A stretch of 17,281 nt of DNA from IDS-8 sp965651325 (GTDB taxonomy: Bacteria > Pseudomonadota > Gammaproteobacteria > Steroidobacterales > Woeseiaceae), in the NCBI GenBank assembly GCA_965651325.1, contig CBFGSB010000055.1, positions 1-17,281 on the forward strand, read 5' to 3'. Under the pieces are notes generated by a model, which was not told where the DNA came from, ran no database searches, and saw only the letters and a program-made list of their open reading frames with translations. Below, piece by piece: positions 7,575 through 14,442 of the stretch (positions are counted from its first letter, which is position 1; every line of letters begins with the position of its first letter). Both the position numbers and the translations under genes were made by a program.

Positions 7575-7580
7575 TATACT
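7575..7580 (+). promoter_or_regulatory. possible sigma-70 -10 box for the dehydrogenase-cytochrome gene
   Basis: TATACT (in TTATACT) is a good -10 hexamer 73 bp before the ATG at 7653. The -35 position shows no good match to TTGACA. A nearby GG-N10-GC match at 7580-7595 has poor flanking bases, so this gene is probably not part of the sigma-54 set. Confidence 0.3.
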
Positions 7581-7652
7581 GGAGCCCAGCATGCGCGGGT
7601 CCCGCCCGGACCGATCGACGCCGTTAATCACAATAGACCGGTGGGTGGATGC

Positions 7653-9320
7653 ATGTCTGTTCCGAGAGTATCGCTGGTCGTGGCGGGGTTGCTGGCGGTC
7701 GCGTTCGTCGGTGGCGCGAGCTGGTCCGCGCTCAAGCTGTGGCCGTACGCCGACCTGCGCAACATCGCCGTTCAATGGCTGCGCGCGGAGACGCCGGCAA
7801 GCCGTAAGATCGTCACGAATTTCGCGACCCTGGACCTCACTTCCTGGCCGGTCGAACCCCCGCTTGCGATAGCGCACCCCGGCGGCGGGATCGATGCCGT
7901 CGGCGACGACGTCCTGATCATGAGCTTCCGCGGCGAGTTCTTCGTGTATCGCCATGGGGGTCCGCAACGCCTGCGTCCGCTGCAAGTCCGGACCGACAAC
8001 GGCTACGAGCGATATCGCCGGTACCTTGCCGCGAACGCAATCGAGTACCCGAATACCGACACCTACTTCCGGTTCATCGACGTCGCTTACGACGATACGG
8101 GCAAGGCCCCGGTGCTGTGGGTATCGCATCATCAATGGCACGATCTCGAGGCGTGCTATACGGTGCGGCTGTCAAAGCTCGTTCTGGCACCGGCCTTGCC
8201 CCTCGCGGAGCAGTCTGCATCGAGCGAGGACTGGACCAGGGCCTACGATACCGTTCCGTGCCTGCGTATCGACGGTTCGGCACGAGCGTTCCAGGGGCAC
8301 CAGTCCGGGGGACGGCTCGTCGTGCTCGGTCCCGATACCGTGTTGATGTCGGTCGGCGACCACGGCTACGACGGCTGGAGTCACGAACGGATGTTGCCGC
8401 AGGACCCGGCCAGCGACTACGGCAAGATTCTCCTCGTGCACCCGGAGAGCGGCACGGCGCAGCACGTGTCGCTGGGGCATCGCAACCCGCAAGGCCTCAC
8501 GGTCTCGAACGATGGGCTGATCTGGTCGACCGAGCACGGGCCGAACGGCGGTGACGAGCTGAACCTGATCGTCGACGGCGGCAACTACGGCTGGCCCTGG
8601 GTGACGTACGGCGCGCAATACGGCAGGTCGAGCTGGCCGATGTCGTCCACCCAGAATCGTCACGAGGAGTACCGGCGGCCGGTGTTCGCGTGGCTTCCCT
8701 CGATCGGCGTCTCGTCCCTGATCCAGGTACGGGGATTCCTGCCGGAGTGGGACGGCGATCTCCTGCTTGCCTCGATGGCAGACAAGACGCTGCACCGGAT
8801 CCGCTACAGCGACGGGCGCGTGATTTTCGACGAGCCGATCCAGGTCGGCGAACGGATCCGCGACATCGACCAGCTCGGCGACGGCACGCTAGTCCTGTGG
8901 ACCGATGACGCCAAGATCCTGGAGCTCCGGCCCGGGCAATCGCTCGAGCCCGATCTCGGCCGCATCGTCGCGAACCTGCCGGCTCCGCTGCGCAGCCGCG
9001 CGGTGGGCACGATCAGCACCTGCCTCGAGTGCCACGATGCGAGTCCGGGCGCGAACGCGGCGGGAGCGCCGAACCTGTGGGGCGTTTACGGGCGGCAGAT
9101 CGCCGCCGCTGACTTCGCCGGGTATTCGGATGCGCTGAAGAGCCGCACCGGCCGCTGGGACGAGGCGGTGCTGAATGACTTCCTGAGCGACGTGCAGACG
9201 TTTGCACCCGGCAGCACGATGGGCCTGTCCGGGATTCCCGACGCCGACGTTCGGGCCGTCATCATCGACTACCTGAAAGCGCTGCGCAGGGACGAGGAGG
9301 TCGGCTCAGGGGGAGCCTAG
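7653..9320 (+). CDS. glucose/sorbosone dehydrogenase-like protein with C-terminal cytochrome c
   Basis: A 555-residue membrane-anchored or exported protein (hydrophobic segment about 7-27). The middle (about 65-430) is a beta-propeller of the glucose/sorbosone dehydrogenase family, whose studied members use PQQ: GHRNPQGL (275-282), EHGPNGGDELNLI (294-306), NYGWP (311-315). The end (about 450-545) is a class I cytochrome c with CLECH (Cys457, Cys460, His461) and a likely Met523 ligand. The layout suggests a periplasmic sugar or aldose oxidase passing electrons straight to its haem and on to a terminal oxidase. Substrate and PQQ use are inferred. The ATG at 7653 follows GGTGG; a GTG at 7641 is possible. 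The stop overlaps that of convergent ctaG in CTAG. Confidence 0.88.
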   Translation: MSVPRVSLVVAGLLAVAFVGGASWSALKLWPYADLRNIAVQWLRAETPASRKIVTNFATLDLTSWPVEPPLAIAHPGGGIDAVGDDVLIMSFRGEFFVYRHGGPQRLRPLQVRTDNGYERYRRYLAANAIEYPNTDTYFRFIDVAYDDTGKAPVLWVSHHQWHDLEACYTVRLSKLVLAPALPLAEQSASSEDWTRAYDTVPCLRIDGSARAFQGHQSGGRLVVLGPDTVLMSVGDHGYDGWSHERMLPQDPASDYGKILLVHPESGTAQHVSLGHRNPQGLTVSNDGLIWSTEHGPNGGDELNLIVDGGNYGWPWVTYGAQYGRSSWPMSSTQNRHEEYRRPVFAWLPSIGVSSLIQVRGFLPEWDGDLLLASMADKTLHRIRYSDGRVIFDEPIQVGERIRDIDQLGDGTLVLWTDDAKILELRPGQSLEPDLGRIVANLPAPLRSRAVGTISTCLECHDASPGANAAGAPNLWGVYGRQIAAADFAGYSDALKSRTGRWDEAVLNDFLSDVQTFAPGSTMGLSGIPDADVRAVIIDYLKALRRDEEVGSGGA

Positions 9321-10075
9321 CCCGGATACCCACCGTCGGCCGGCGAGACGTAACGCACCGCCGCGGTGGGCTCGGGGGGCCGCCGCAGCAGCCGGCTGAC
9401 GAGATACAGGCCGGCTGCCAGATGCAGGAGACCGCAGAGCAGCATGAGCATGCCCCCGACACGCTGCCCGGCGAGCTGCGCATAGACGTCGCCGAGCGTC
9501 TCGATGGCATGGATGTACAGCGGCCACGGGGTGAACGCGAGCAGGGTGCCGAGCAGCGCCATGTGCATCGCCGTTCCCAGCAGCGCGAGAATCCCGGCCC
9601 CGGCGCCGCCTTGCCCCCTCCCGGAAGGCCGCAGCGTCGCGGTCCACAGCAGCAATGCGGCGACGAAGAGCGAGGCCTGCTCAGCCGCCCACACCCACGG
9701 TGACAGGCGGGCGAGCCCGTGCAGGATCGGGATGTACCAGAGCCAGAGGACGCTGAACTCGACCAGCGCCGCCGGCAGCGGCGATACGAGCGAGCGCGGC
9801 AGCCGGGACGTGACCTGCGGCGTGACGACGAGGGCTCCCGCGATGAGCGGCGCCGCCAGCGCGATCACGGCAACGTGGACCAGCGTGCGGCCCGCCAGCT
9901 CCGGGGCAATGAGCTGCGGCAGCGGCGTGAGCCACGCGGCCGCCAGGATACCTATCCCGGCATAGAGGCCGAACCGCCGGCGCGATGACCGGGGCGTCGC
10001 GGCCACCCGGCTCGAGTGCTGCGCGTCGATGCGGTCCTCCTTGTGCAACGATGAATGCCGTTGCAAACGCCGCAT
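9317..10075 (-). CDS. ctaG: cytochrome c oxidase assembly protein, caa3 CtaG family
   Basis: A polytopic inner-membrane protein with about six hydrophobic helices, the last two linked by a segment resembling Caa3_CtaG (MHMALLGTLLAFTPWPLY, then LAGQRVGGMLMLLCGLLH). CtaG proteins help insert copper into haem-copper oxidases. The frame is firm but the start is not. The coordinates use the ATG at 10075, which has no Shine-Dalgarno sequence and lies in a likely sigma-54 element. A perfect AAGGAGG (10042-10036) sits five bases before an in-frame ATC at 10030, which I think is the true start; GTG at 10006 is the nearest conventional one. About 229-237 residues would then be made. It is convergent with the dehydrogenase-cytochrome gene. 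Confidence 0.82.
   Translation of the reverse strand: MRRLQRHSSLHKEDRIDAQHSSRVAATPRSSRRRFGLYAGIGILAAAWLTPLPQLIAPELAGRTLVHVAVIALAAPLIAGALVVTPQVTSRLPRSLVSPLPAALVEFSVLWLWYIPILHGLARLSPWVWAAEQASLFVAALLLWTATLRPSGRGQGGAGAGILALLGTAMHMALLGTLLAFTPWPLYIHAIETLGDVYAQLAGQRVGGMLMLLCGLLHLAAGLYLVSRLLRRPPEPTAAVRYVSPADGGYPG
10036..10042 (-). promoter_or_regulatory. perfect Shine-Dalgarno AAGGAGG before an ATC codon (ctaG)
   Basis: AAGGAGG on the minus strand is followed after ACCGC by ATC at 10030-10028 in the ctaG frame. No ATG, GTG or TTG lies within 5-12 bases. ATC is a very rare initiation codon, so either ctaG starts unconventionally or an ATG has mutated or been misread. With the sigma-54 element at 10090-10075, the leader to ATC would be 34 nt, like the other genes here. 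Confidence 0.6.
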
Positions 10076-10090
10076 GCAAGTTGGATACCG
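10075..10090 (-). promoter_or_regulatory. weaker sigma-54-like promoter of ctaG
   Basis: The minus strand reads CGGTATCCAACTTGCA, with GG at 10089-10088 and GC at 10077-10076 at exact spacing. The -12 part TTGCA is perfect; the -24 part keeps only GG and one more base. The implied +1 is near 10064. The rest of the 139-bp spacer to 10214 holds no gene; an inverted repeat GTAAGA/TCTTAC (10158-10163, 10184-10189) lies upstream and could be an activator site or the end of the next transcript. Confidence 0.5.
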
Positions 10091-10214
10091 GTGAGCTGCG
10101 CGCCCGCGCCGCCGCATCCGGCGATTTTGCCGAATAGAAGGCGGGAGCTTTGCGCGTGTAAGAATTACATTTCGCGCCGCAGGTCTTACCTTGCCCGGAA
10201 GCCGACTGCTCCGC

Positions 10215-10973
10215 TCAGTCTTCCACCTCCGTTTGCAGGACGAACGGGATCGTGACCGTACCGAGCGTCTCGCCGGAGACGATATCGACGACGTCCGCCT
10301 TGAAGTCGATGGGTGAAGCCTCGGCGTCCACCGGCTCGAAGTACAGGAAGCCCGCGACCACGCCGCCTTCCTCGAGTACGCCTTCAGGCATCGCGGCGCG
10401 GAGCATCTCCGGCGTGGGCAGCTCCGTCCGGGCGCGCGACCAGCGAGGGTAATAGCCGTCGTAGTAGTACGGATCGAAGAAGAACGGATGCGCGTGGTAA
10501 ACCGCGAGGCTCGGGTACATGAAACGATAAAACGGTGCGACGTAGAAGCGGTTGTAGGTGAAGCCGAGCCGGTCAACCGGAGGATAACGGCGTGCGGGTC
10601 CGACGCCGGCTACCGTTCCCCGAATTTCATAGGGCGGCAGTGCCGCGAATCGCTCGCCGGCCTCGCCGAGCATCGCGAAGTGGCGGTAGCGGATCGCTAG
10701 CTTCTTGTTGCTGCCGTTCTCGATCCTGACGTGCATGGGCGTGATCGCCTGCGTGATCGAGACGTCGCCGCGCCAGGCATCCGGGTCGACCGTGACCGTC
10801 ACGCCCGCCGCCGACGCTCGCGCGATCGTGCCGCCGGGCGCGACCGTGTCGGCGCCGGGCCCCGGTACCAGCTGCGGCCGGCTCGCACAGCCGGCCACCC
10901 AGGCGCACGCAACCAGCAGCGCGAGCCCGCGCGCGGAGCGAAGCAAGCTGGACGTGGCCTTTCTGCCGCACAT
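10215..10973 (-). CDS. aromatic-rich lipoprotein, unknown function
   Basis: A predicted lipoprotein of up to 252 residues, with a classic signal (LALLVACAWVAGC, Cys29 counted from the ATG). A beta-rich N-terminal half is followed by a striking Tyr/Phe-rich stretch (roughly 150-190) with motifs such as PYYYDGYYPRW, then a hydrophilic C-terminal domain. I do not recognise the family. The ATG at 10973 used here is only four bases from the transcription start implied by the sigma-54 element at 11003-10988. A TTG at 10946, after AGAAAGG, gives a more typical 19-residue signal and a 31-nt leader and may be the true start. The gene is divergent from mgtC. Confidence 0.78.
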   Translation of the reverse strand: MCGRKATSSLLRSARGLALLVACAWVAGCASRPQLVPGPGADTVAPGGTIARASAAGVTVTVDPDAWRGDVSITQAITPMHVRIENGSNKKLAIRYRHFAMLGEAGERFAALPPYEIRGTVAGVGPARRYPPVDRLGFTYNRFYVAPFYRFMYPSLAVYHAHPFFFDPYYYDGYYPRWSRARTELPTPEMLRAAMPEGVLEEGGVVAGFLYFEPVDAEASPIDFKADVVDIVSGETLGTVTIPFVLQTEVED

Positions 10974-10987
10974 GGTCCCGAGTCGGA

Positions 10988-11003
10988 TGCAAGTCGCGTA
11001 CCA
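10988..11003 (-). promoter_or_regulatory. sigma-54 (-24/-12) promoter of the aromatic-rich lipoprotein
   Basis: The minus strand reads TGGTACGCGACTTGCA, with GG at 11002-11001 and GC at 10990-10989, ten bases apart. There is one mismatch to TGGCACG-N4-TTGCA. The implied +1 is about 10977. The element lies back to back with a weaker sigma-54 match for mgtC, with 12 bp between the two. Confidence 0.8.
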
Positions 11004-11015
11004 CGGCGCTTTTCG

Positions 11016-11031
11016 CGGCATACAATATGCA
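11016..11031 (+). promoter_or_regulatory. moderate sigma-54-like promoter of mgtC
   Basis: CGGCATACAATATGCA has GG at 11017-11018 and GC at 11029-11030 at exact spacing. It matches GGCA and TGCA but has mismatches elsewhere. The implied +1 near 11042 gives a 30-nt leader to the GTG at 11072. TACAAT (11021-11026) inside it could instead be a sigma-70 -10 box, though no -35 is evident. Confidence 0.5.
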
Positions 11032-11071
11032 TGGAGACCGCCCGGGAAAACGCAAACAAGAAGGACGCGCC

Positions 11072-11581
11072 GTGGATATCCTGGATCACAACTGGCAGCA
11101 ACAGCTTCAGATCGTGGCGAGCGTTGCCATCGCAACGGTGCTCGGCGCGCTCGTGGGCACCGAGCGGGAGCTGGCCGACCGGCCGGCGGGTCTGCGGACG
11201 CATGCGATCCTGGCCGCGGCGGCCTGCCTGCTGGTGAGGCTCGGCGATATCCTCGTGGAGCACTTCGTGGCCGATTCACCTCCGGGTGTGCTGCGAGCGG
11301 ATCCTATCCGCATCGTGGAGGCGGTGGTTACCGGCACTGCCTTCCTCGGCGCCGGGACGATCTTCCGCCACCGGGGCGCGGACGAGCACGTCGAGGGGCT
11401 GACCACCGCGGCCTCGCTGTTGCTCGTCGCCGCCATCGGCATCTCGGTCGCGTTGCGGCAGATCATCGTCGCGGTACTCATCACCCTGCTGACGCTGATC
11501 CTGCTGCGGGTCATGCGCGTGCTCTTCATCGACCGCAAGGCGAGCCGTGGCAAACCCCGTGAGAAAGGATCGGACCCGTGA
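11072..11581 (+). CDS. mgtC: MgtC/SapB-family membrane protein
   Basis: A 169-residue inner-membrane protein of the MgtC/SapB family, whose members modulate ATP synthase or magnesium and acid stress responses. Family signatures are GTERELADRPAGLRTHA (29-45), GTAFLGAGTIFR (88-99) and GLTTAASL (109-116), with about four or five membrane helices. It lacks the extra C-terminal domain of virulence MgtC, so it is the short, SapB-like form. I chose the GTG at 11072 because AAGGA lies seven bases upstream; an ATG at 11027 has no ribosome-binding site and lies in the promoter. chaB follows after 95 bp with its own promoter. Confidence 0.9.
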   Translation: MDILDHNWQQQLQIVASVAIATVLGALVGTERELADRPAGLRTHAILAAAACLLVRLGDILVEHFVADSPPGVLRADPIRIVEAVVTGTAFLGAGTIFRHRGADEHVEGLTTAASLLLVAAIGISVALRQIIVAVLITLLTLILLRVMRVLFIDRKASRGKPREKGSDP

Positions 11582-11610
11582 TGCCGTAGGCGGCCCAGAT
11601 CGGCGAGTGC

Positions 11611-11626
11611 TGGAATGCCCTTTGCA
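11611..11626 (+). promoter_or_regulatory. sigma-54 (-24/-12) promoter of chaB
   Basis: TGGAATGCCCTTTGCA has GG at 11612-11613 and GC at 11624-11625, ten bases apart. The -12 part is perfect and the -24 part has two mismatches. The implied +1 near 11637 gives a 40-nt leader. Confidence 0.72.
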
Positions 11627-11676
11627 TGTCGGGGGAACGAGGCACCTTCCATTCAGCGAGCAGCAAGGAGTGAGCT

Positions 11677-11904
11677 ATGCCGTATCGCAGCAACGCCGAG
11701 CTTCCCGACAGCGTGAGGGACAACCTGCCGAAGCACGCGCAGGAGATCTACCGGGAAGCATTCAACAGCGCCTGGGAACAGTACGCGGACCCGGAGGAAC
11801 GCCGCGGCGATGCCTCGCGGGAAGAAACGTCGCACAAGGTCGCGTGGTCCGCCGTGAAGCAGGAGTACGAGAAGGGCGAGGACGACAACTGGCACCGGAA
11901 ATGA
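11677..11904 (+). CDS. chaB: ChaB family protein
   Basis: A 75-residue soluble protein matching ChaB along its whole length (MPYRSNAELPDSV, LPKHAQEIYREAFNSAWEQY, ETSHKVAWSAVKQEYEKG). ChaB was named as a regulator of the ChaA cation antiporter, but no chaA is nearby, and its true role is unclear. AAGGAG lies eight bases before the ATG. The stop is only six bases from the stop of the convergent ligD. Its sigma-54 promoter and place next to the end-joining operon suggest a stress role. Confidence 0.95.
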   Translation: MPYRSNAELPDSVRDNLPKHAQEIYREAFNSAWEQYADPEERRGDASREETSHKVAWSAVKQEYEKGEDDNWHRK

Positions 11905-11910
11905 ATCCTG

Positions 11911-14439
11911 CTACGAGCCGAACGCCTCCTGCATTTTTTTCGTGATCGACTGGCGGATGTCGCCATAGGCAGCCCACGGATCGGGGCGGGCCAGGCGACG
12001 GACCGCCTCGTCGATGCCGAAGGCGTTGGCGGCGGTCAGTTCCCGCAGTTCCTTCCAGCTTACCGGCATCGCGACCGGCGCGCCTTGCTTCGCGCGCGTC
12101 GAATACGGCGCGATGGCCGTCGCGCCTCGCTCGTTACGCAGCCAGTCGAGGAAGATCCTGCCGTGGCGGCGGCTCTTCGACATGGTGGCGGTAAAGACGT
12201 CGGGATGCTCCGCGGCCATCGCCGTAGCAAAGCCTTTCGTGAACGCTTTGACCCGGATCCAATCGGCGCTCCGGCGCAGCGGTGCGACCACGTGTATGCC
12301 CTTGCCGCCCGTCACGAGCGGCAGTGTCTCGAGCCCGACCTTCGCCAGCCGGTCGCGCACCACCATCGACGCCAGCTTGACCACCTCGAAGTCGAGCGCC
12401 TCGTCCGGGTCGAGGTCGAACACCACGCGATCGGGTTTCTCGAGATTGTCGATACGCGATCCCCAGATGTGGAACTCCAGGGTGCCCATCTGCACGCCTG
12501 CGACCAGTCCCGCGACGCCGTCGACGTAAAGATAATCCTCTTTTTTCCCGGAGCTCTCCCGGATCGCCACTTCCTTCAGCGCTTCCGGGAAGCCGTCGCT
12601 GGCGTGCTTCTGGAAAAAGCACTTGCCGCCGGTTCCTTTCGGGCAACGCACGAGAGATAGCGGGTGGCGCTCCATCAGCGGCAGCATCCGCTTCGCAATC
12701 GTGTCGTAGTAGCGCACGAGGTCCGCTTTGGTGACCCCCTGTTCGTGATACAGGATGCGATCGGCATTCGTGAGGCGCACGCCGTGCAGCTCGTTGCCGA
12801 TCTCCGGCGGGATGTCCTTCGCTTGCTCCATCGTGACCTCCACAGGCTTCTTGTCCTCGCGCAAGCCGATGAACGAGCCGTGGCGGATGTGGCCGCCCCC
12901 GGTCAGCTCACTGTAATCGATCTCGGCCACCAGCCTGGGCTCGACCCACACGGCACGCCGTGCGGCCGCGCTGCTGATCCGGTCGAAGGGCGACGCCTCG
13001 CGTTCTAGTTTGCCAAGTTTTTCGGCCAGATCGTCCATCGCTGTCTCGGAATAGCCGGTGCCCACCTTGCCGCGGTAAACGAGCCCGTCGCCATCAAAGG
13101 TGCCGAGCAGCAGCGACGAGAACGGGCGGCCCCGCTTTTCGGAGCGCTTGTAACCGCCGATGACGAACTCCTGCCGGTTCCTGCACTTGATCTTGAGCCA
13201 GGTTTTCGTCCGGCGGTTGCTGTAGGGCGCGTCCGCTTTCTTGGCGATGATGCCTTCCCGCCCGTTGCGGCACATTTCCGCGAGTACCTTGTCGCCATGG
13301 CCCTGCACGTGCTCGCTGAAGTGCACCGGCGCGGCCGCCGGCAACGACGCCAGCAGGCCGCGCAGTTTCTCCTTGCGTTTGACGAGCGGCAGGGGCCGCA
13401 GGTCGTCGCCATCCACCTGGAGCAGGTCGAAGGCGTAGTACTCGATCGGACGGCCTTCGGACAATGCCGCCTGCAAGGCGGAGAATGGCGAGCCGCCATC
13501 CGCCGCGCTCGCAACGGCCTCGCCGTCGAGCAGGGCGGTTTCGCAGTCCAGCCCCGACAGGGCACCGGCCACCGCCCGGAACTTGCCAGTCCAGTCGAGC
13601 CCGGAACGCGTGTAGCAGATCGCGTCCCGGCCGCCCACGGCGACGAGGCAGCGGTAGCCGTCAAACTTCATCTCGTGCAGCCAGTTCGAGCCGGTCGGCA
13701 CGTCGTCGGCCAGCGTGGCGAGCTGCGGTTGCTGGAAAGGGGGCGGCTTACCCGCGCGCTTCTTCTTCGTCTTCCTGCTGCGGCGCTTCTGGCGCGCCGC
13801 AGGTTTTGCCTCCCGCGCGTCCTCACCTTCCTCCAACGCGATCTGCGGCATCGAGCGCGCTGTGGCGATGCTCGTTGTGTGATGCTCGACCAGCGCCTCC
13901 GCATCTTCGTTGGCTTCGTCATCGCGGGCCTTGATCAGGAGCCAGTTTTCCCGCTTCTCCTTCGGCCGCGGGCGCATCCGCACGAGTACCCAGCCGCCGC
14001 GCATACGTTCGCCGTGCGCGATGAAGCCGAGCTTGCCTTGCTTCAGCGCCTCGTCGACATTGCCGGTTCCGTCGTCCGGCTCCCAGGTGCCCCGGTCCCA
14101 CAGCATGACCGTGCCGCCGCCGTATTCCTTTTTCGGGATCGTGCCTTCGAACTCCGCGTAGGAGAGCGGGTGGTCCTCGGTGCGCACTGCCAGCCGCTTT
14201 TGCGCCGGGTCCGGACTCGGCCCCCGGGTCACGGCCCAGCTCAGGAGCACGCCGTCCCATTCAAGGCGGAGGTCCCAGTGCAGCCGGCGGGCGTCGTGCT
14301 TTTGCACGAAAAACCCGAGCTCACGTTCGGCAGCGGCACCCCTCCGGCGGCGGGGCCGGGCCTTCGACGGCGGCGGCTCCTTCGTCCTGCTGAAGTCCCG
14401 CTTCCCTGCGTAATCCGCGAGACGGTCCCGGCGCGCCAC
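11911..14439 (-). CDS. ligD: multifunctional ATP-dependent DNA ligase LigD
   Basis: An 842-residue enzyme of bacterial non-homologous end joining that trims, fills and seals double-strand breaks held by Ku. The order is phosphoesterase (about 40-170; His48, His54, Asp56, Arg58 and His90 present), a basic linker (205-232), ATP-dependent ligase (about 235-540; adenylated Lys258 in EMKFDGYR, motif V TWLKIKC at 413-419), and polymerase/primase (about 550-830; Asp675 and Asp677 in VFDLDPDE, His716 in GGKGIHVV, Asp765 in IFLDW). This is the same order and length as Pseudomonas aeruginosa LigD. It begins with GTG, three bases after the ku stop, so the two are an operon. It is convergent with chaB. 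Confidence 0.97.
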   Translation of the reverse strand: MARRDRLADYAGKRDFSRTKEPPPSKARPRRRRGAAAERELGFFVQKHDARRLHWDLRLEWDGVLLSWAVTRGPSPDPAQKRLAVRTEDHPLSYAEFEGTIPKKEYGGGTVMLWDRGTWEPDDGTGNVDEALKQGKLGFIAHGERMRGGWVLVRMRPRPKEKRENWLLIKARDDEANEDAEALVEHHTTSIATARSMPQIALEEGEDAREAKPAARQKRRSRKTKKKRAGKPPPFQQPQLATLADDVPTGSNWLHEMKFDGYRCLVAVGGRDAICYTRSGLDWTGKFRAVAGALSGLDCETALLDGEAVASAADGGSPFSALQAALSEGRPIEYYAFDLLQVDGDDLRPLPLVKRKEKLRGLLASLPAAAPVHFSEHVQGHGDKVLAEMCRNGREGIIAKKADAPYSNRRTKTWLKIKCRNRQEFVIGGYKRSEKRGRPFSSLLLGTFDGDGLVYRGKVGTGYSETAMDDLAEKLGKLEREASPFDRISSAAARRAVWVEPRLVAEIDYSELTGGGHIRHGSFIGLREDKKPVEVTMEQAKDIPPEIGNELHGVRLTNADRILYHEQGVTKADLVRYYDTIAKRMLPLMERHPLSLVRCPKGTGGKCFFQKHASDGFPEALKEVAIRESSGKKEDYLYVDGVAGLVAGVQMGTLEFHIWGSRIDNLEKPDRVVFDLDPDEALDFEVVKLASMVVRDRLAKVGLETLPLVTGGKGIHVVAPLRRSADWIRVKAFTKGFATAMAAEHPDVFTATMSKSRRHGRIFLDWLRNERGATAIAPYSTRAKQGAPVAMPVSWKELRELTAANAFGIDEAVRRLARPDPWAAYGDIRQSITKKMQEAFGS

Positions 14440-14442
14440 AGC

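Noticed and set aside
7580..7595. GG-N10-GC match TGGAGCCCAGCATGCG before the dehydrogenase-cytochrome gene
   Set aside because: Only TGG and TGC fit; the leader would be about 47 nt and a good sigma-70 -10 (TATACT) overlaps it. Such weak matches are frequent in GC-rich DNA.
11927..11942. T-run after chaB as a terminator
   Set aside because: The run lies inside the ligD coding end and no stable stem precedes it.
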